Assembly: GCA_905200945.1 (NCBI GenBank) | Contig: CAJKMG010000009.1 | Coordinates: 38,726-102,725, forward strand | Direction of reading: 5' to 3' | From: an uncultured Akkermansia sp. | GTDB lineage: Bacteria > Verrucomicrobiota > Verrucomicrobiia > Verrucomicrobiales > Akkermansiaceae | DNA: 64,000 bases | Shown: in pieces, positions 18,212 to 26,395 of the stretch | Position numbering within the stretch: position 1 is the stretch's first letter | How the letters are laid out: each line of letters begins with the position of its first letter | Notes under the pieces: model-generated | What the model was told of the DNA's origin: nothing | The model's database searches: none | Seen by the model: only the letters and a program-made list of their open reading frames with translations | Position numbers and translations under genes: made by a program

Positions 18212-19971
18212 GCTTCTTCCCCTCCTTTCTTCATGTGTTCCTCCGTGATGGACAGGAAGGCGTCTTCCAGCGAGGCTGGAGCCCCGTCCTCCCGCGGGTG
18301 GGCGTGTTTGCGGATGTCGTCCGGGGAGCCTTCCGCCAGCGTGGTCCCGTCCATCATGATGAGCATGTTGTCGCAGAATTCCGCTTCTCCCAGGAAGTGC
18401 GTGGTGATGATGACGGTAACGCCTTTTTCCGCCAGGGCGTTGATGCGCAGCCAGAAGTCCCGCCGGGCCAGGGGGTCCGCTCCGGAAGTGGGTTCGTCCA
18501 GAAAGAGGATGTCCGGGGAGTGGAGCAGGGCGCACGCCATGCTGAGGCGCTGCTTGTAGCCGCCGGGCAGGTGCGCGGCGGGGGCGTTCATGTACGGGGT
18601 CAGGTGGAATTCCTCTTCCATGGAACGGATGGCTTCCAGCCGTTCCTTTCCGGCCATGCCGTAGGCCCCGGCGAAGAATTCCAGGTTCTGCCGCGTAGTG
18701 AGCATGCCGTACATGGAGAATTTCTGGGCCACGTATCCCACTTTTCTGCGCGCTTTTGCGGCGGCGGTCCGCAGGTCCGCACCTGCCACGTTGAGCGTGC
18801 CGCCGCTGGCGGGCAGCAACCCGCAGAGCATGCGGAAGGTGGTGCTTTTCCCGGCCCCGTTGGGACCCAGCAGTCCGAAGACCTGTCCCCTGCGGACGGA
18901 GAAGCTGACGTGGTTGACGGCAATGAAGCTGCCGAATTTCCTCACCAGGTCCGTTACCTGGATGACGGTGCCGTTGTTTTCCGCCTGTTCCGGTGCCGGT
19001 GCGCCGGCAGGGTCGGGGATGTCCTGAGGAGAGAGGTCCATTTGATCGGCCAGCAGGGTCATGAAGCCGTCGGAGAAATCCGGCTGCGCGGGGGCGGGGT
19101 GGTATTTTTTCAGTTTTTCCCGAGCGGGGTGGCCGGGGGGGACGATGAGGCGGACGGTGTTGCCCTGCGGGGTGGCGTTGATGATGCCGGGCACGGCGGC
19201 CAGCCTGCTCTGGAACTGGCGCGCATGCAGCCCTTCCGGCGTACGCACCGTGACGCACATGCCTTCCGCCCGGGCGATGACGTCGGAGGGCGGAGCGTCC
19301 ATGAGCAGGCGCCCTTCATACATGATGAGGGTTCTGTTGCAGTAGGCGGATTCGTCCATATAGGAGGTGCTGACCAGCACTCCTACTCCTTCCTCCCCGG
19401 AGAATTGTTTCAGGATGTTCCACAGTTCCCGGCGGGAAAGCGGGTCCACTCCCACGGTGGGTTCGTCCAGCAGGATGAGGGGCGGGGAGGAGACCAGGGA
19501 ACAGCACAGGCCCAGCTTCTGTTTCATGCCGCCTGAGAGCTTTCCTGCAAGCCGCGTGGTGAAACGTTCCAGGCTGGTCATGGAGAGCAGGCTGCGGAAG
19601 CGTTTTTCCCTGTCCTGGCCGTAAACGCCGTGCATGCGGGCGTAAAGCTCCATGTTTTCCCGGACGGTAAGGTCTTCATAAAGTCCGAATTTCTGCGGCA
19701 TGTAGCCTATGGAGGCCTGGATGTCCCGGCTTTTTCTCACGGAGTCCAGATTCAGAACGGAGATGGAGCCTCCATGTGGTTTCATCAATCCCGTAATGAG
19801 GCGGATCAGGGTGGTTTTCCCCGCTCCGTCCGGCCCCAGCAGCCCTACGATTTCCCCGGCGGACAGACGGAAAGAAACATCGTCCACCGCCGCAAAGGGA
19901 ACGCCGGCGGAATCCGGAAATATTTTCCGGACGTTCCGGCAGTCAATCAGGGGCGGGGATTCCGTTGTCAT
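18208..19971 (-). CDS. Double ABC ATPase of a tripartite efflux pump
   Basis: Protein of 587 residues made of two fused ATP-binding domains. Domain 1: Walker A GPDGAGKTTLI near residue 45, signature LSGGMKQKLG, Walker B LILLDEPTVGVDPLSRREL. Domain 2: Walker A GPNGAGKSTTF near residue 365, signature LPGGYKQRLS, Walker B ILFLDEPTSGADPLARRD. Both sites look competent. Similar proteins (the N-terminal part of RbbA/YhiH) carry fused membrane domains; here those are separate genes downstream. Both ends overlap neighbours by 4 bp (ATGA), implying translational coupling. Confidence 0.94.
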   Translation of the reverse strand: MTTESPPLIDCRNVRKIFPDSAGVPFAAVDDVSFRLSAGEIVGLLGPDGAGKTTLIRLITGLMKPHGGSISVLNLDSVRKSRDIQASIGYMPQKFGLYEDLTVRENMELYARMHGVYGQDREKRFRSLLSMTSLERFTTRLAGKLSGGMKQKLGLCCSLVSSPPLILLDEPTVGVDPLSRRELWNILKQFSGEEGVGVLVSTSYMDESAYCNRTLIMYEGRLLMDAPPSDVIARAEGMCVTVRTPEGLHARQFQSRLAAVPGIINATPQGNTVRLIVPPGHPAREKLKKYHPAPAQPDFSDGFMTLLADQMDLSPQDIPDPAGAPAPEQAENNGTVIQVTDLVRKFGSFIAVNHVSFSVRRGQVFGLLGPNGAGKSTTFRMLCGLLPASGGTLNVAGADLRTAAAKARRKVGYVAQKFSMYGMLTTRQNLEFFAGAYGMAGKERLEAIRSMEEEFHLTPYMNAPAAHLPGGYKQRLSMACALLHSPDILFLDEPTSGADPLARRDFWLRINALAEKGVTVIITTHFLGEAEFCDNMLIMMDGTTLAEGSPDDIRKHAHPREDGAPASLEDAFLSITEEHMKKGGEEA

Positions 19972-20990
19972 GGCCTGGGCTGTTCCGGGGGCTGTGTTCC
20001 GGCGTTCTGATCCAGGGGGATGGTGACGGTAGCGGGGGCTCCCAGGCGCAGACGGTTGTCCGGATCGTCCACAATGATGCGCACTTCATAGACCAGGGCC
20101 GTTCTGAGGTCCGGCGTTTCCACATTTTTAGGGGTGAATTCCGCTACGGAGGAGATAAATCCCACCGTCCCTTTAAAGTCGGTGTCCGGGAAGCTGTCAT
20201 TGCGCACGGTGGCGGAAAAACCGGGCTTTACTTTGCCGAGCTGGGATTCCGTGAGGTAGGCCCGCACCCATTTGGTATGGTTCAGGGAGATGTTGTAGAC
20301 GGGTTTCTGCGGGGAGGCCATGTCCCCCTTTTCCAGAATGCGGTTGCGTACCACGCCATTTCCGGGGGCGTAGAGCACGGCGTCTTTCAGATTTTGCTCT
20401 CTGATAGTCAGGCTGGCTTTGGCCTGGTTGTATTGGGCCAGTGCCTGGGCGACGTCTTCCTTACGGGAACCGGCCAGCAGCAGTTCCAGCTGTTTTTTGG
20501 CTACGTCCAGATTGGCGGCTGCTACTTGCCGTGAGGCGATGGCGTCGTCCGCCTCCTGGCGGGAGATGGATTTGGTTTCAGCGAGAGCCTCCAGCCTTTT
20601 GCTGCGCATTCCGGCGTTGTTCAGCGTAGCTTCCGCGGCCTGCACGTTCGCCCTCGCCTGGGCTATTTCTTCCGCGCGCGGGCCGTTTTTAACGCGCAGG
20701 TAGTTTTGGCGGGCGGCTTCCGCTATCTGCCTGGCTTCGTCCGCGGCTTGCCGGAGCCGCACCGTTTCCAGCGTGGCGAGCTTCTGGCCGGGAATAACCG
20801 TGTCTCCCTCGTCCACCAGCACGGAATCAATGCGTTCGGAAATGAGGAAAGCCAGATCCACCTGGCGCAGATCCACATTGCCGTAAAGAACGGCTTTGTC
20901 CTCAGGCCCGGACGGAGTTTTCCGGTAGATGAACCAGGCGGCCGTTCCTGCCGCCGCAAGAAGAATCAGGAGGATAACCAGCTTTTTCAT
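19968..20990 (-). CDS. Membrane fusion protein of the efflux pump (HlyD/YhiI family)
   Basis: Periplasmic adaptor of 340 residues. One N-terminal anchor (KKLVILLILLAAAGTAAWFI), then a barrel-sandwich lipoyl half (VDEGDTVIPGQKLATLE), a long alpha hairpin of about 100 residues with coiled-coil character, the second lipoyl half (LYAPGNGVVRNRILEKGD) and a beta-barrel domain. ATG 20990 is chosen because the anchor follows at once; the frame could start at 21044 but would run through a palindrome. First gene of the operon; no outer-membrane TolC gene is present here. Confidence 0.92.
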   Translation of the reverse strand: MKKLVILLILLAAAGTAAWFIYRKTPSGPEDKAVLYGNVDLRQVDLAFLISERIDSVLVDEGDTVIPGQKLATLETVRLRQAADEARQIAEAARQNYLRVKNGPRAEEIAQARANVQAAEATLNNAGMRSKRLEALAETKSISRQEADDAIASRQVAAANLDVAKKQLELLLAGSRKEDVAQALAQYNQAKASLTIREQNLKDAVLYAPGNGVVRNRILEKGDMASPQKPVYNISLNHTKWVRAYLTESQLGKVKPGFSATVRNDSFPDTDFKGTVGFISSVAEFTPKNVETPDLRTALVYEVRIIVDDPDNRLRLGAPATVTIPLDQNAGTQPPEQPRP

Positions 20991-20997
20991 GATTTTA

Positions 20998-21015
20998 TTT
21001 ATACGCATGTATAAA
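20998..21015. promoter_or_regulatory. Palindrome at the efflux operon start
   Basis: TTTATACgcatGTATAAA, perfect 7-bp arms, 8 bp before the start of the adaptor gene and 110 bp before alaS on the other strand. Position and symmetry fit an operator for a dimeric repressor such as a TetR-type protein, but no regulator gene is adjacent. Confidence 0.5.
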
Positions 21016-21124
21016 TCCGCCGCAAGTAAAAAAGAAGTCCGCATGACGGAGAAGGAATTAGCGATTTACTAACGGGGGGAGAACAGGCATAATCCGGCGT
21101 CTTTTACTTTTCCCATTATTCGTT

Positions 21125-23953
21125 ATGATGACCGCCACCGAAATACGCCAAAGCTTTCTGGACTTTTTCCGCGAAAAACAGCACACGGTCGTGCCCTCCG
21201 CTTCTTTGATGCCTCAGAGCCCCGGTTTGTTGTTTACAAATGCCGGCATGAATCAGTTTGTTCCGTATTTCCTGGGCGTATGGACTCCCCCGTGGACGCC
21301 CGCCCGCGCTACGGATACCCAGAAATGCATCCGCGCCGGCGGCAAGCACAATGATCTGGAGGATGTGGGGTATGACTCCTACCACCACACGTTTTTTGAA
21401 ATGCTGGGGAACTGGTCTTTCGGGGATTATTTCAAGAAGGAAGCTATCCGGTGGGCCTGGGAGCTGGTCGTGGAGCGGTGGGGATTTCCGGCGGAACGCC
21501 TGTACGCCACCGTGTACGCTCCGGACAAAAGCAAGGGCGACCCCGGAGAGTTTGACCGGGAAGCCTGGGATTACTGGGCTGAGCTGTTCCGTTCCCGCGG
21601 ACTGGACCCGGACGTGCATATCGTGCACGGGAATGTGAAGGATAATTTCTGGATGATGGGGGAAACCGGCCCCTGTGGTCCCTGTTCCGAGCTGCACGTG
21701 GACCTGACCCCGGAGGGGAATACGAAGGGCAGCCTGGTAAACAAGGATTCCGACCAGTGCATAGAAATCTGGAATCTGGTGTTTATCCAGTACAATGCGG
21801 AGAGCGACGGCTCCATGCGCAACCTTCCGGCGTGCCATGTGGATACCGGCATGGGTTTTGAACGCGCGTGCTCCATCATGCAGTGCACGAACGGATTCAA
21901 GGATTTTTCCCGCAAACCGTCCAATTACGCCACGGACGTGTTCCGCCCCCTGTTTGACCGCCTGGAAGTTCTGAGCGGACGGAAGTACGCGGACGTGTAT
22001 CCGGCGCCCGGTTCCAAGAGGGTGGATGCGGAGGACGGGACCCTCCAGGAGGCGATAGCCTTCCGGGTGATTGCCGATCATCTGCGCACGCTCAGTTTTT
22101 CCATTGCGGACGGCATTCTGCCGGGCAACAATGGCCGTAATTACGTGCTGCGCCGCATTTTGCGCCGTGCCGTGCGCTATGGGCGCCGCCTGGGCTTTAC
22201 CCAGCCGTTTTTGGCGGAACTGGTGGATACGCTGGTGGAGTCCTTCGGGCAGGTGTTCCCGGAACTGGCCGCCCGCGCCGCTACCGTGAAGGAGGTGTTG
22301 AACCGTGAAGAGGCCAGTTTTAATGAGACGCTGGACCGCGGCCTGGAATTGTTTGACGCGGAAACGGCTTCCTCCGGAAAGGTGAGCGGCGAGTTCGCCT
22401 TCAAGCTGTATGATACGTACGGGTTCCCCATTGACCTGACTGCCCTGCTGGCGGAGGAACGCGGCCTGGATATTGATATGGAGCGGTTCAACAGGCTGAT
22501 GGAGGAACAGCGGGAACGCGCCCGGGCCGCCCGCAAGAGCGAGGTGGTGCGCGCCCTGGATTTGAAGACGGACGCCGTGACGGAGTTTACGGGGTACGAT
22601 GTGGACGAATGCGCCGCTACGGTGCTGGAAGTGAGCCGCCAGGGGGATTCCCTGTTCATCATCACGGACAAGACTCCGTTTTACGCGGAAATGGGCGGGC
22701 AGGTGTCCGATGCCGGGTTGGTTGAAATCGGCGGGGAAAGCTACCATGTGATGGCCGTCCAGCAGATCGGGAATGCCCGCGCCCATGTGGTGGAAGCGCG
22801 CCCCGGGCTGAAGGTGAAGCCCGGCGACCGCGTGCATTTGAGCATTGACGCGGAACGCCGCCGCCGCATTGAGGCGCATCACACCGCCACGCATCTTCTT
22901 CACTGCGCCCTGCATCAGGTGGTCAGCCCGGATGCGGCCCAGCAGGGGTCCTTTGTTTCGGAAGACCGGCTGCGTTTTGACTTTAACAGCAGCGCCGTTT
23001 CTCCGGACCAGCTCCGCCTGATTGAAGAGAAGGTGAACGGCTGGATTGAGGAGTCTCTTCCCGTGCACTGCACGGAACGCGCCTATGCGGACGTGAAGGG
23101 CAATGCCGCGATTGCCCAGTTCTTCGGCGACAAGTACGGGGATGTGGTGCGCGTGGTCCAGGTGGGCGGATGCAGGGATGGGCTGGACGGGGTTTCCATG
23201 GAATTCTGCGGCGGAACTCATATCTCCAATACGAAGAATATCGGCCTGTTCAAGATTAAGAGCGAGGGGGCCATCGCTTCCGGCGTGCGCCGCATTGAAG
23301 CGATGACGGGGGACGCTGCTCTGGAAATGATACGGCAGCATGTTGTCGCCAAGAGTCTGGAAATCGCCAAGGCGGTGGAGAAGATCAAGGAAGTCAATTA
23401 CGAGTTGGCGGACATGGGGCTGGAACAGGTGCCTGTCCCCACGATTGAAGGCAAGCCGGGGCTGACGGCCCTGGGAGCTTCCGATATCCGGACGGTAAAT
23501 GATTCCCTGGCGCGTTTCGACGCCTCCGTGGAGCATTTCAAACAGACGGCTCTGGATGCGGAGAAGAAGCTTAAAAAAGCCCGCGCCGGGCAGTCCGCCG
23601 TCAAGGCGGACGCCCTGCTGAATGAGTGGCTTTCCGATGCCCCTTCTTCCCTGATCCAGGTGGCGGAGGGCGCCGGGGAATTGCTTCAGGAGCTGCTGAA
23701 CGGGTTGAAAAAGCGCCAGTATGCGGGCGCCGCCTTCCTGCTGTGCGTGGACAGTTCTTCCTTGCTCCTGGGCGCTTATTGTGGCAAAGATGCCATTGCG
23801 GACGGATTGTCCGCCGGAGACATGATCCGCGAGGTTGCCGCTCTTGCCGGAGGCAAGGGAGGCGGCCGTGCGGACCAGGCCCGCGGTTCCGCTCCGCAGG
23901 ATGCCGATCCTCAGGCCCTGGCTGCCGCCGCCCGCAATATTATTAACGGATAA
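21125..23953 (+). CDS. alaS: Alanyl-tRNA synthetase
   Basis: Charges tRNA-Ala; class II enzyme. The 942-residue product shows the catalytic core from RQSFLDFFREKQHT and GMNQFVPYFLG, the editing-domain zinc motifs HTATHLLH (about residue 585) and FCGGTHISNT (about residue 695), and a C-terminal oligomerisation domain with the glycine-rich ALAGGKGGGRADQARGS. Length is slightly above the usual 875 because of insertions in the catalytic half. Start is ATG 21125 or the adjacent ATG 21128. No Shine-Dalgarno sequence is visible. Confidence 0.97.
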   Translation: MMTATEIRQSFLDFFREKQHTVVPSASLMPQSPGLLFTNAGMNQFVPYFLGVWTPPWTPARATDTQKCIRAGGKHNDLEDVGYDSYHHTFFEMLGNWSFGDYFKKEAIRWAWELVVERWGFPAERLYATVYAPDKSKGDPGEFDREAWDYWAELFRSRGLDPDVHIVHGNVKDNFWMMGETGPCGPCSELHVDLTPEGNTKGSLVNKDSDQCIEIWNLVFIQYNAESDGSMRNLPACHVDTGMGFERACSIMQCTNGFKDFSRKPSNYATDVFRPLFDRLEVLSGRKYADVYPAPGSKRVDAEDGTLQEAIAFRVIADHLRTLSFSIADGILPGNNGRNYVLRRILRRAVRYGRRLGFTQPFLAELVDTLVESFGQVFPELAARAATVKEVLNREEASFNETLDRGLELFDAETASSGKVSGEFAFKLYDTYGFPIDLTALLAEERGLDIDMERFNRLMEEQRERARAARKSEVVRALDLKTDAVTEFTGYDVDECAATVLEVSRQGDSLFIITDKTPFYAEMGGQVSDAGLVEIGGESYHVMAVQQIGNARAHVVEARPGLKVKPGDRVHLSIDAERRRRIEAHHTATHLLHCALHQVVSPDAAQQGSFVSEDRLRFDFNSSAVSPDQLRLIEEKVNGWIEESLPVHCTERAYADVKGNAAIAQFFGDKYGDVVRVVQVGGCRDGLDGVSMEFCGGTHISNTKNIGLFKIKSEGAIASGVRRIEAMTGDAALEMIRQHVVAKSLEIAKAVEKIKEVNYELADMGLEQVPVPTIEGKPGLTALGASDIRTVNDSLARFDASVEHFKQTALDAEKKLKKARAGQSAVKADALLNEWLSDAPSSLIQVAEGAGELLQELLNGLKKRQYAGAAFLLCVDSSSLLLGAYCGKDAIADGLSAGDMIREVAALAGGKGGGRADQARGSAPQDADPQALAAAARNIING

Positions 23954-23985
23954 ACCCCTTACCTGGGCCCTATCGGACACCAATC

Positions 23986-24810
23986 ATGGACAAGAAGATT
24001 TTCCCGGACGAACCTGAGATTCCCATTTTGCCTAATTTGTTTACGGCAGGGAACCTAGTGTGCGGTTTTTTCGCCATTCTGACGATTTTTGAGGGAATCA
24101 ACCAGGCGGACAGCGACGCTGTGGCTGCTTTTTCCTATTATCAGAATGCCACTTTTCTAATCTTCGCGGCGTGTTTGTTTGACTTGTTTGACGGCCGCAT
24201 TGCCCGCATGCGCGGGCAGGACGGCCCTTTCGGGCGGGAATTCGATTCTCTGGCGGATATTGTCTCCTTCGGCATCGCCCCGGCGCTGCTGGTGGCCAAG
24301 GCCGTCCTGTTCCAGCTGTCCCCTCCGGAGGTGGGCTGGGGCATCGGCATCCTGTACCTGCTGTGCGCCGCGTTGCGCCTGGCGCGGTTTAATTGCATGG
24401 CGGCCGCTCCCCGGAAGGAAGGCCAGAGCAGCGATTTTGTGGGGCTGCCCGTTCCGATGGCGGCGGGAGCCGTGGTCTCCACCATGTACCTGGTGATGTA
24501 TCTGGCAGGCAGGGCCCCGGACGGGGCCATGGACCTGGGCGTCTTCAAATACGTGATTGCGCTGGCAATGGCGGGAGTCTCCATTCTGATGATGAGCCGG
24601 GTGGTCTATCCCAGCTTCAAGCATATTAACATGCGCACGCGGGGGACGATGTACGCGATTGTGTTCATCGTGCTGGCGGTCATCTGCATTTTCAAATTCC
24701 CGTGGGTGATGCCCGCAGTCATTTTTTCCATCTATCTGCTTTACGGGCTGGTGCGGCCCTGGGTGGCCCGCCGCTGGCGAAACAGGCTGGAAGCCCGTGA
24801 TGGAGAATAA
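23986..24810 (+). CDS. pssA: CDP-diacylglycerol-serine O-phosphatidyltransferase
   Basis: Inner-membrane enzyme making phosphatidylserine, the precursor of phosphatidylethanolamine, from CDP-diacylglycerol and serine. The CDP-alcohol phosphotransferase motif is complete: DLFDGRIAR followed by eight residues, then G, three residues, D, three residues, D (in GREFDSLAD), near residues 65-90. About seven to eight membrane helices in 274 residues. It follows alaS by 32 bp on the same strand. A phosphatidylserine decarboxylase gene, often adjacent, is absent here. Confidence 0.93.
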   Translation: MDKKIFPDEPEIPILPNLFTAGNLVCGFFAILTIFEGINQADSDAVAAFSYYQNATFLIFAACLFDLFDGRIARMRGQDGPFGREFDSLADIVSFGIAPALLVAKAVLFQLSPPEVGWGIGILYLLCAALRLARFNCMAAAPRKEGQSSDFVGLPVPMAAGAVVSTMYLVMYLAGRAPDGAMDLGVFKYVIALAMAGVSILMMSRVVYPSFKHINMRTRGTMYAIVFIVLAVICIFKFPWVMPAVIFSIYLLYGLVRPWVARRWRNRLEARDGE

Positions 24811-24968
24811 GAAAGCTTGTAGAAAACTGTTCCTGCCTTTTCTTTGAACAGACCATGTTGCGCCGGATTGGAACCGTCTGGCGGCGTTGTTGCCGCGGCC
24901 CGGTTCCGGGCATGTCCCTGAGTCCGGTTTTTTAAGAGAGGGGTGGAATAGCCCCGAAATACCGGAGC

Positions 24969-25484
24969 TTACTTGTTTTTCTTTTTAAAGTCGTCCGCGA
25001 AGGGGTCTTTTTCCGGGGCGGTGGGCACGGCGTGCGTTTCAATATCCTTGGTGCTCTTGACCAGCGTGATGCATACGGGCTTGCTGCGGTTGCCCATGGC
25101 GTCATAAGTGTAAAGGAAGCGGCGCACGAGTTCCTTGGTGCGGGAATCGAACATTTGCTCTTCTCTCAGGTTGGCGTTGCCGTCGTAGCCGTAACGCACG
25201 AAAAAGAGTTCGTTTTTTTGCCCGTCAAAGATCAGGCAGGAGCGCAGCTCTCCAAAAGGCCCTCTTTTGTACAGGGTTACGGAAACGAGGACATTGCGGA
25301 TGTTGTAAGTGGTTTTTTTCATCCCTTTGCCGTCCCCTGTTTTTTCAAAATAGCTGCGGGAACCGTCTTCATGTTTGACCATGCGGGAAGAAGCGGTCTG
25401 AACATGGAAATCGTCCTGGCCGGCGGCCAGGGCTCCGGCCGTCATGAGCAGGGGAATGAAGAGAAGCAGGGGCGTTGTTTTCAT
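24969..25484 (-). CDS. Small secreted protein, function unknown
   Basis: Protein of 171 residues with a clear signal peptide (MKTTPLLLFIPLLMTAGALAAG). The mature part has repeating beta-hairpin-like strands (GSRSYFEKTGDGKG, RSCLIFDGQKNELFFVRYGYDG, RFLYTYDAMGNRSK) that resemble the YD-type or toxin-antitoxin-free MORN-like patterns but match no family I know, and a Lys-rich tail KKKNK. Monocistronic, convergent with pssA and divergent from folP. Confidence 0.72.
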   Translation of the reverse strand: MKTTPLLLFIPLLMTAGALAAGQDDFHVQTASSRMVKHEDGSRSYFEKTGDGKGMKKTTYNIRNVLVSVTLYKRGPFGELRSCLIFDGQKNELFFVRYGYDGNANLREEQMFDSRTKELVRRFLYTYDAMGNRSKPVCITLVKSTKDIETHAVPTAPEKDPFADDFKKKNK

Positions 25485-25548
25485 GGTGAAAAAAGAGTTT
25501 CTGACTTATTAAAGTGATGTATAGTGGCTTTGACAAGAACGTAATTAG

Positions 25549-26388
25549 ATGAACTGGCTTGTAAGGCGAGACGTATTGGATGTGGCGCGCGGAGGCGTGC
25601 TGATGGGGATCGTGAATGTTACTCCGGACTCCTTCTCCGACGGAGGGCGTTTTTATACGACGGAACGCGCTGTCTCCCATGCGAAAGAGCTTGAACGGCA
25701 GGGTGCCCTTATTCTGGACATAGGGGGGGAGTCCACCAGGCCGGGGGCCGCGGAGGTTTCCGCGGAGGATGAGTTGGACAGGGTGCTTCCCGTGGTGAGG
25801 GAACTCCGTTCGTGCACGGATGCCGTGATTTCCGTGGACACGCGCCATGCCGCCGTAGCGGCGGCTGTGCTGGAAGCGGGTGCGGACGTCATTAATGATA
25901 TTTCCGGATTGCGGGAGGAGGGGATGGCGGAATTGTGCGCTGAGGCGCGCTGCGGCGTGGTGGCGATGCACATGCAGGGACGGCCTGAAACAATGCAGGA
26001 CGCTCCTTCTTATGAGGATGTGGTGCGGGAAGTGCGCGGGTATTTTGAGGAACGTTATGATTTTCTGCTGGGTCGGGGCCTGGAACCGGAGCAGATTTGC
26101 TGGGATCCCGGCATTGGCTTTGGCAAGACGGCGGAACACAATCTGGCCCTGCTGTCCAACATGGACAAGCTTCAGGTGGCAGGCCGCCCGGTGCTGCTTG
26201 GGCTCTCCCGCAAGCGCATGCTTGGCGCCGTTCTGGGAGATGCGGAGCAGGGCCGGGCGCCGCTGAGCACCGCCGTGATGACGGTGTGGGGGCATTTGCA
26301 CGGCGCGCAGATTCACCGTGTCCATGACGTGGCGGAATGCGCCCGAGCTCTCCGGCTGATCCGGGCCGCTGAACCGTTTGTCCGCTGA
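25549..26388 (+). CDS. folP: Dihydropteroate synthase
   Basis: Folate pathway enzyme condensing p-aminobenzoate with the pterin diphosphate; the sulfonamide target. The 279-residue TIM barrel shows GIVNVTPDSFSDGGRF near residue 20, LDIGGESTRPGA near residue 58, DVINDISG near residue 115 and the phosphate-binding GLSRKRML near residue 220. Start ATG 25549 gives normal length. A YfhO-like gene follows 8 bp downstream, so the two are probably on one transcript. Confidence 0.96.
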   Translation: MNWLVRRDVLDVARGGVLMGIVNVTPDSFSDGGRFYTTERAVSHAKELERQGALILDIGGESTRPGAAEVSAEDELDRVLPVVRELRSCTDAVISVDTRHAAVAAAVLEAGADVINDISGLREEGMAELCAEARCGVVAMHMQGRPETMQDAPSYEDVVREVRGYFEERYDFLLGRGLEPEQICWDPGIGFGKTAEHNLALLSNMDKLQVAGRPVLLGLSRKRMLGAVLGDAEQGRAPLSTAVMTVWGHLHGAQIHRVHDVAECARALRLIRAAEPFVR

Positions 26389-26395
26389 TTGAGCC

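Noticed and set aside
21116..23983. 955-codon open frame antisense to alaS
   Set aside because: It is a shadow of the G+C-rich alaS gene; alaS has all family motifs and the antisense product has none.
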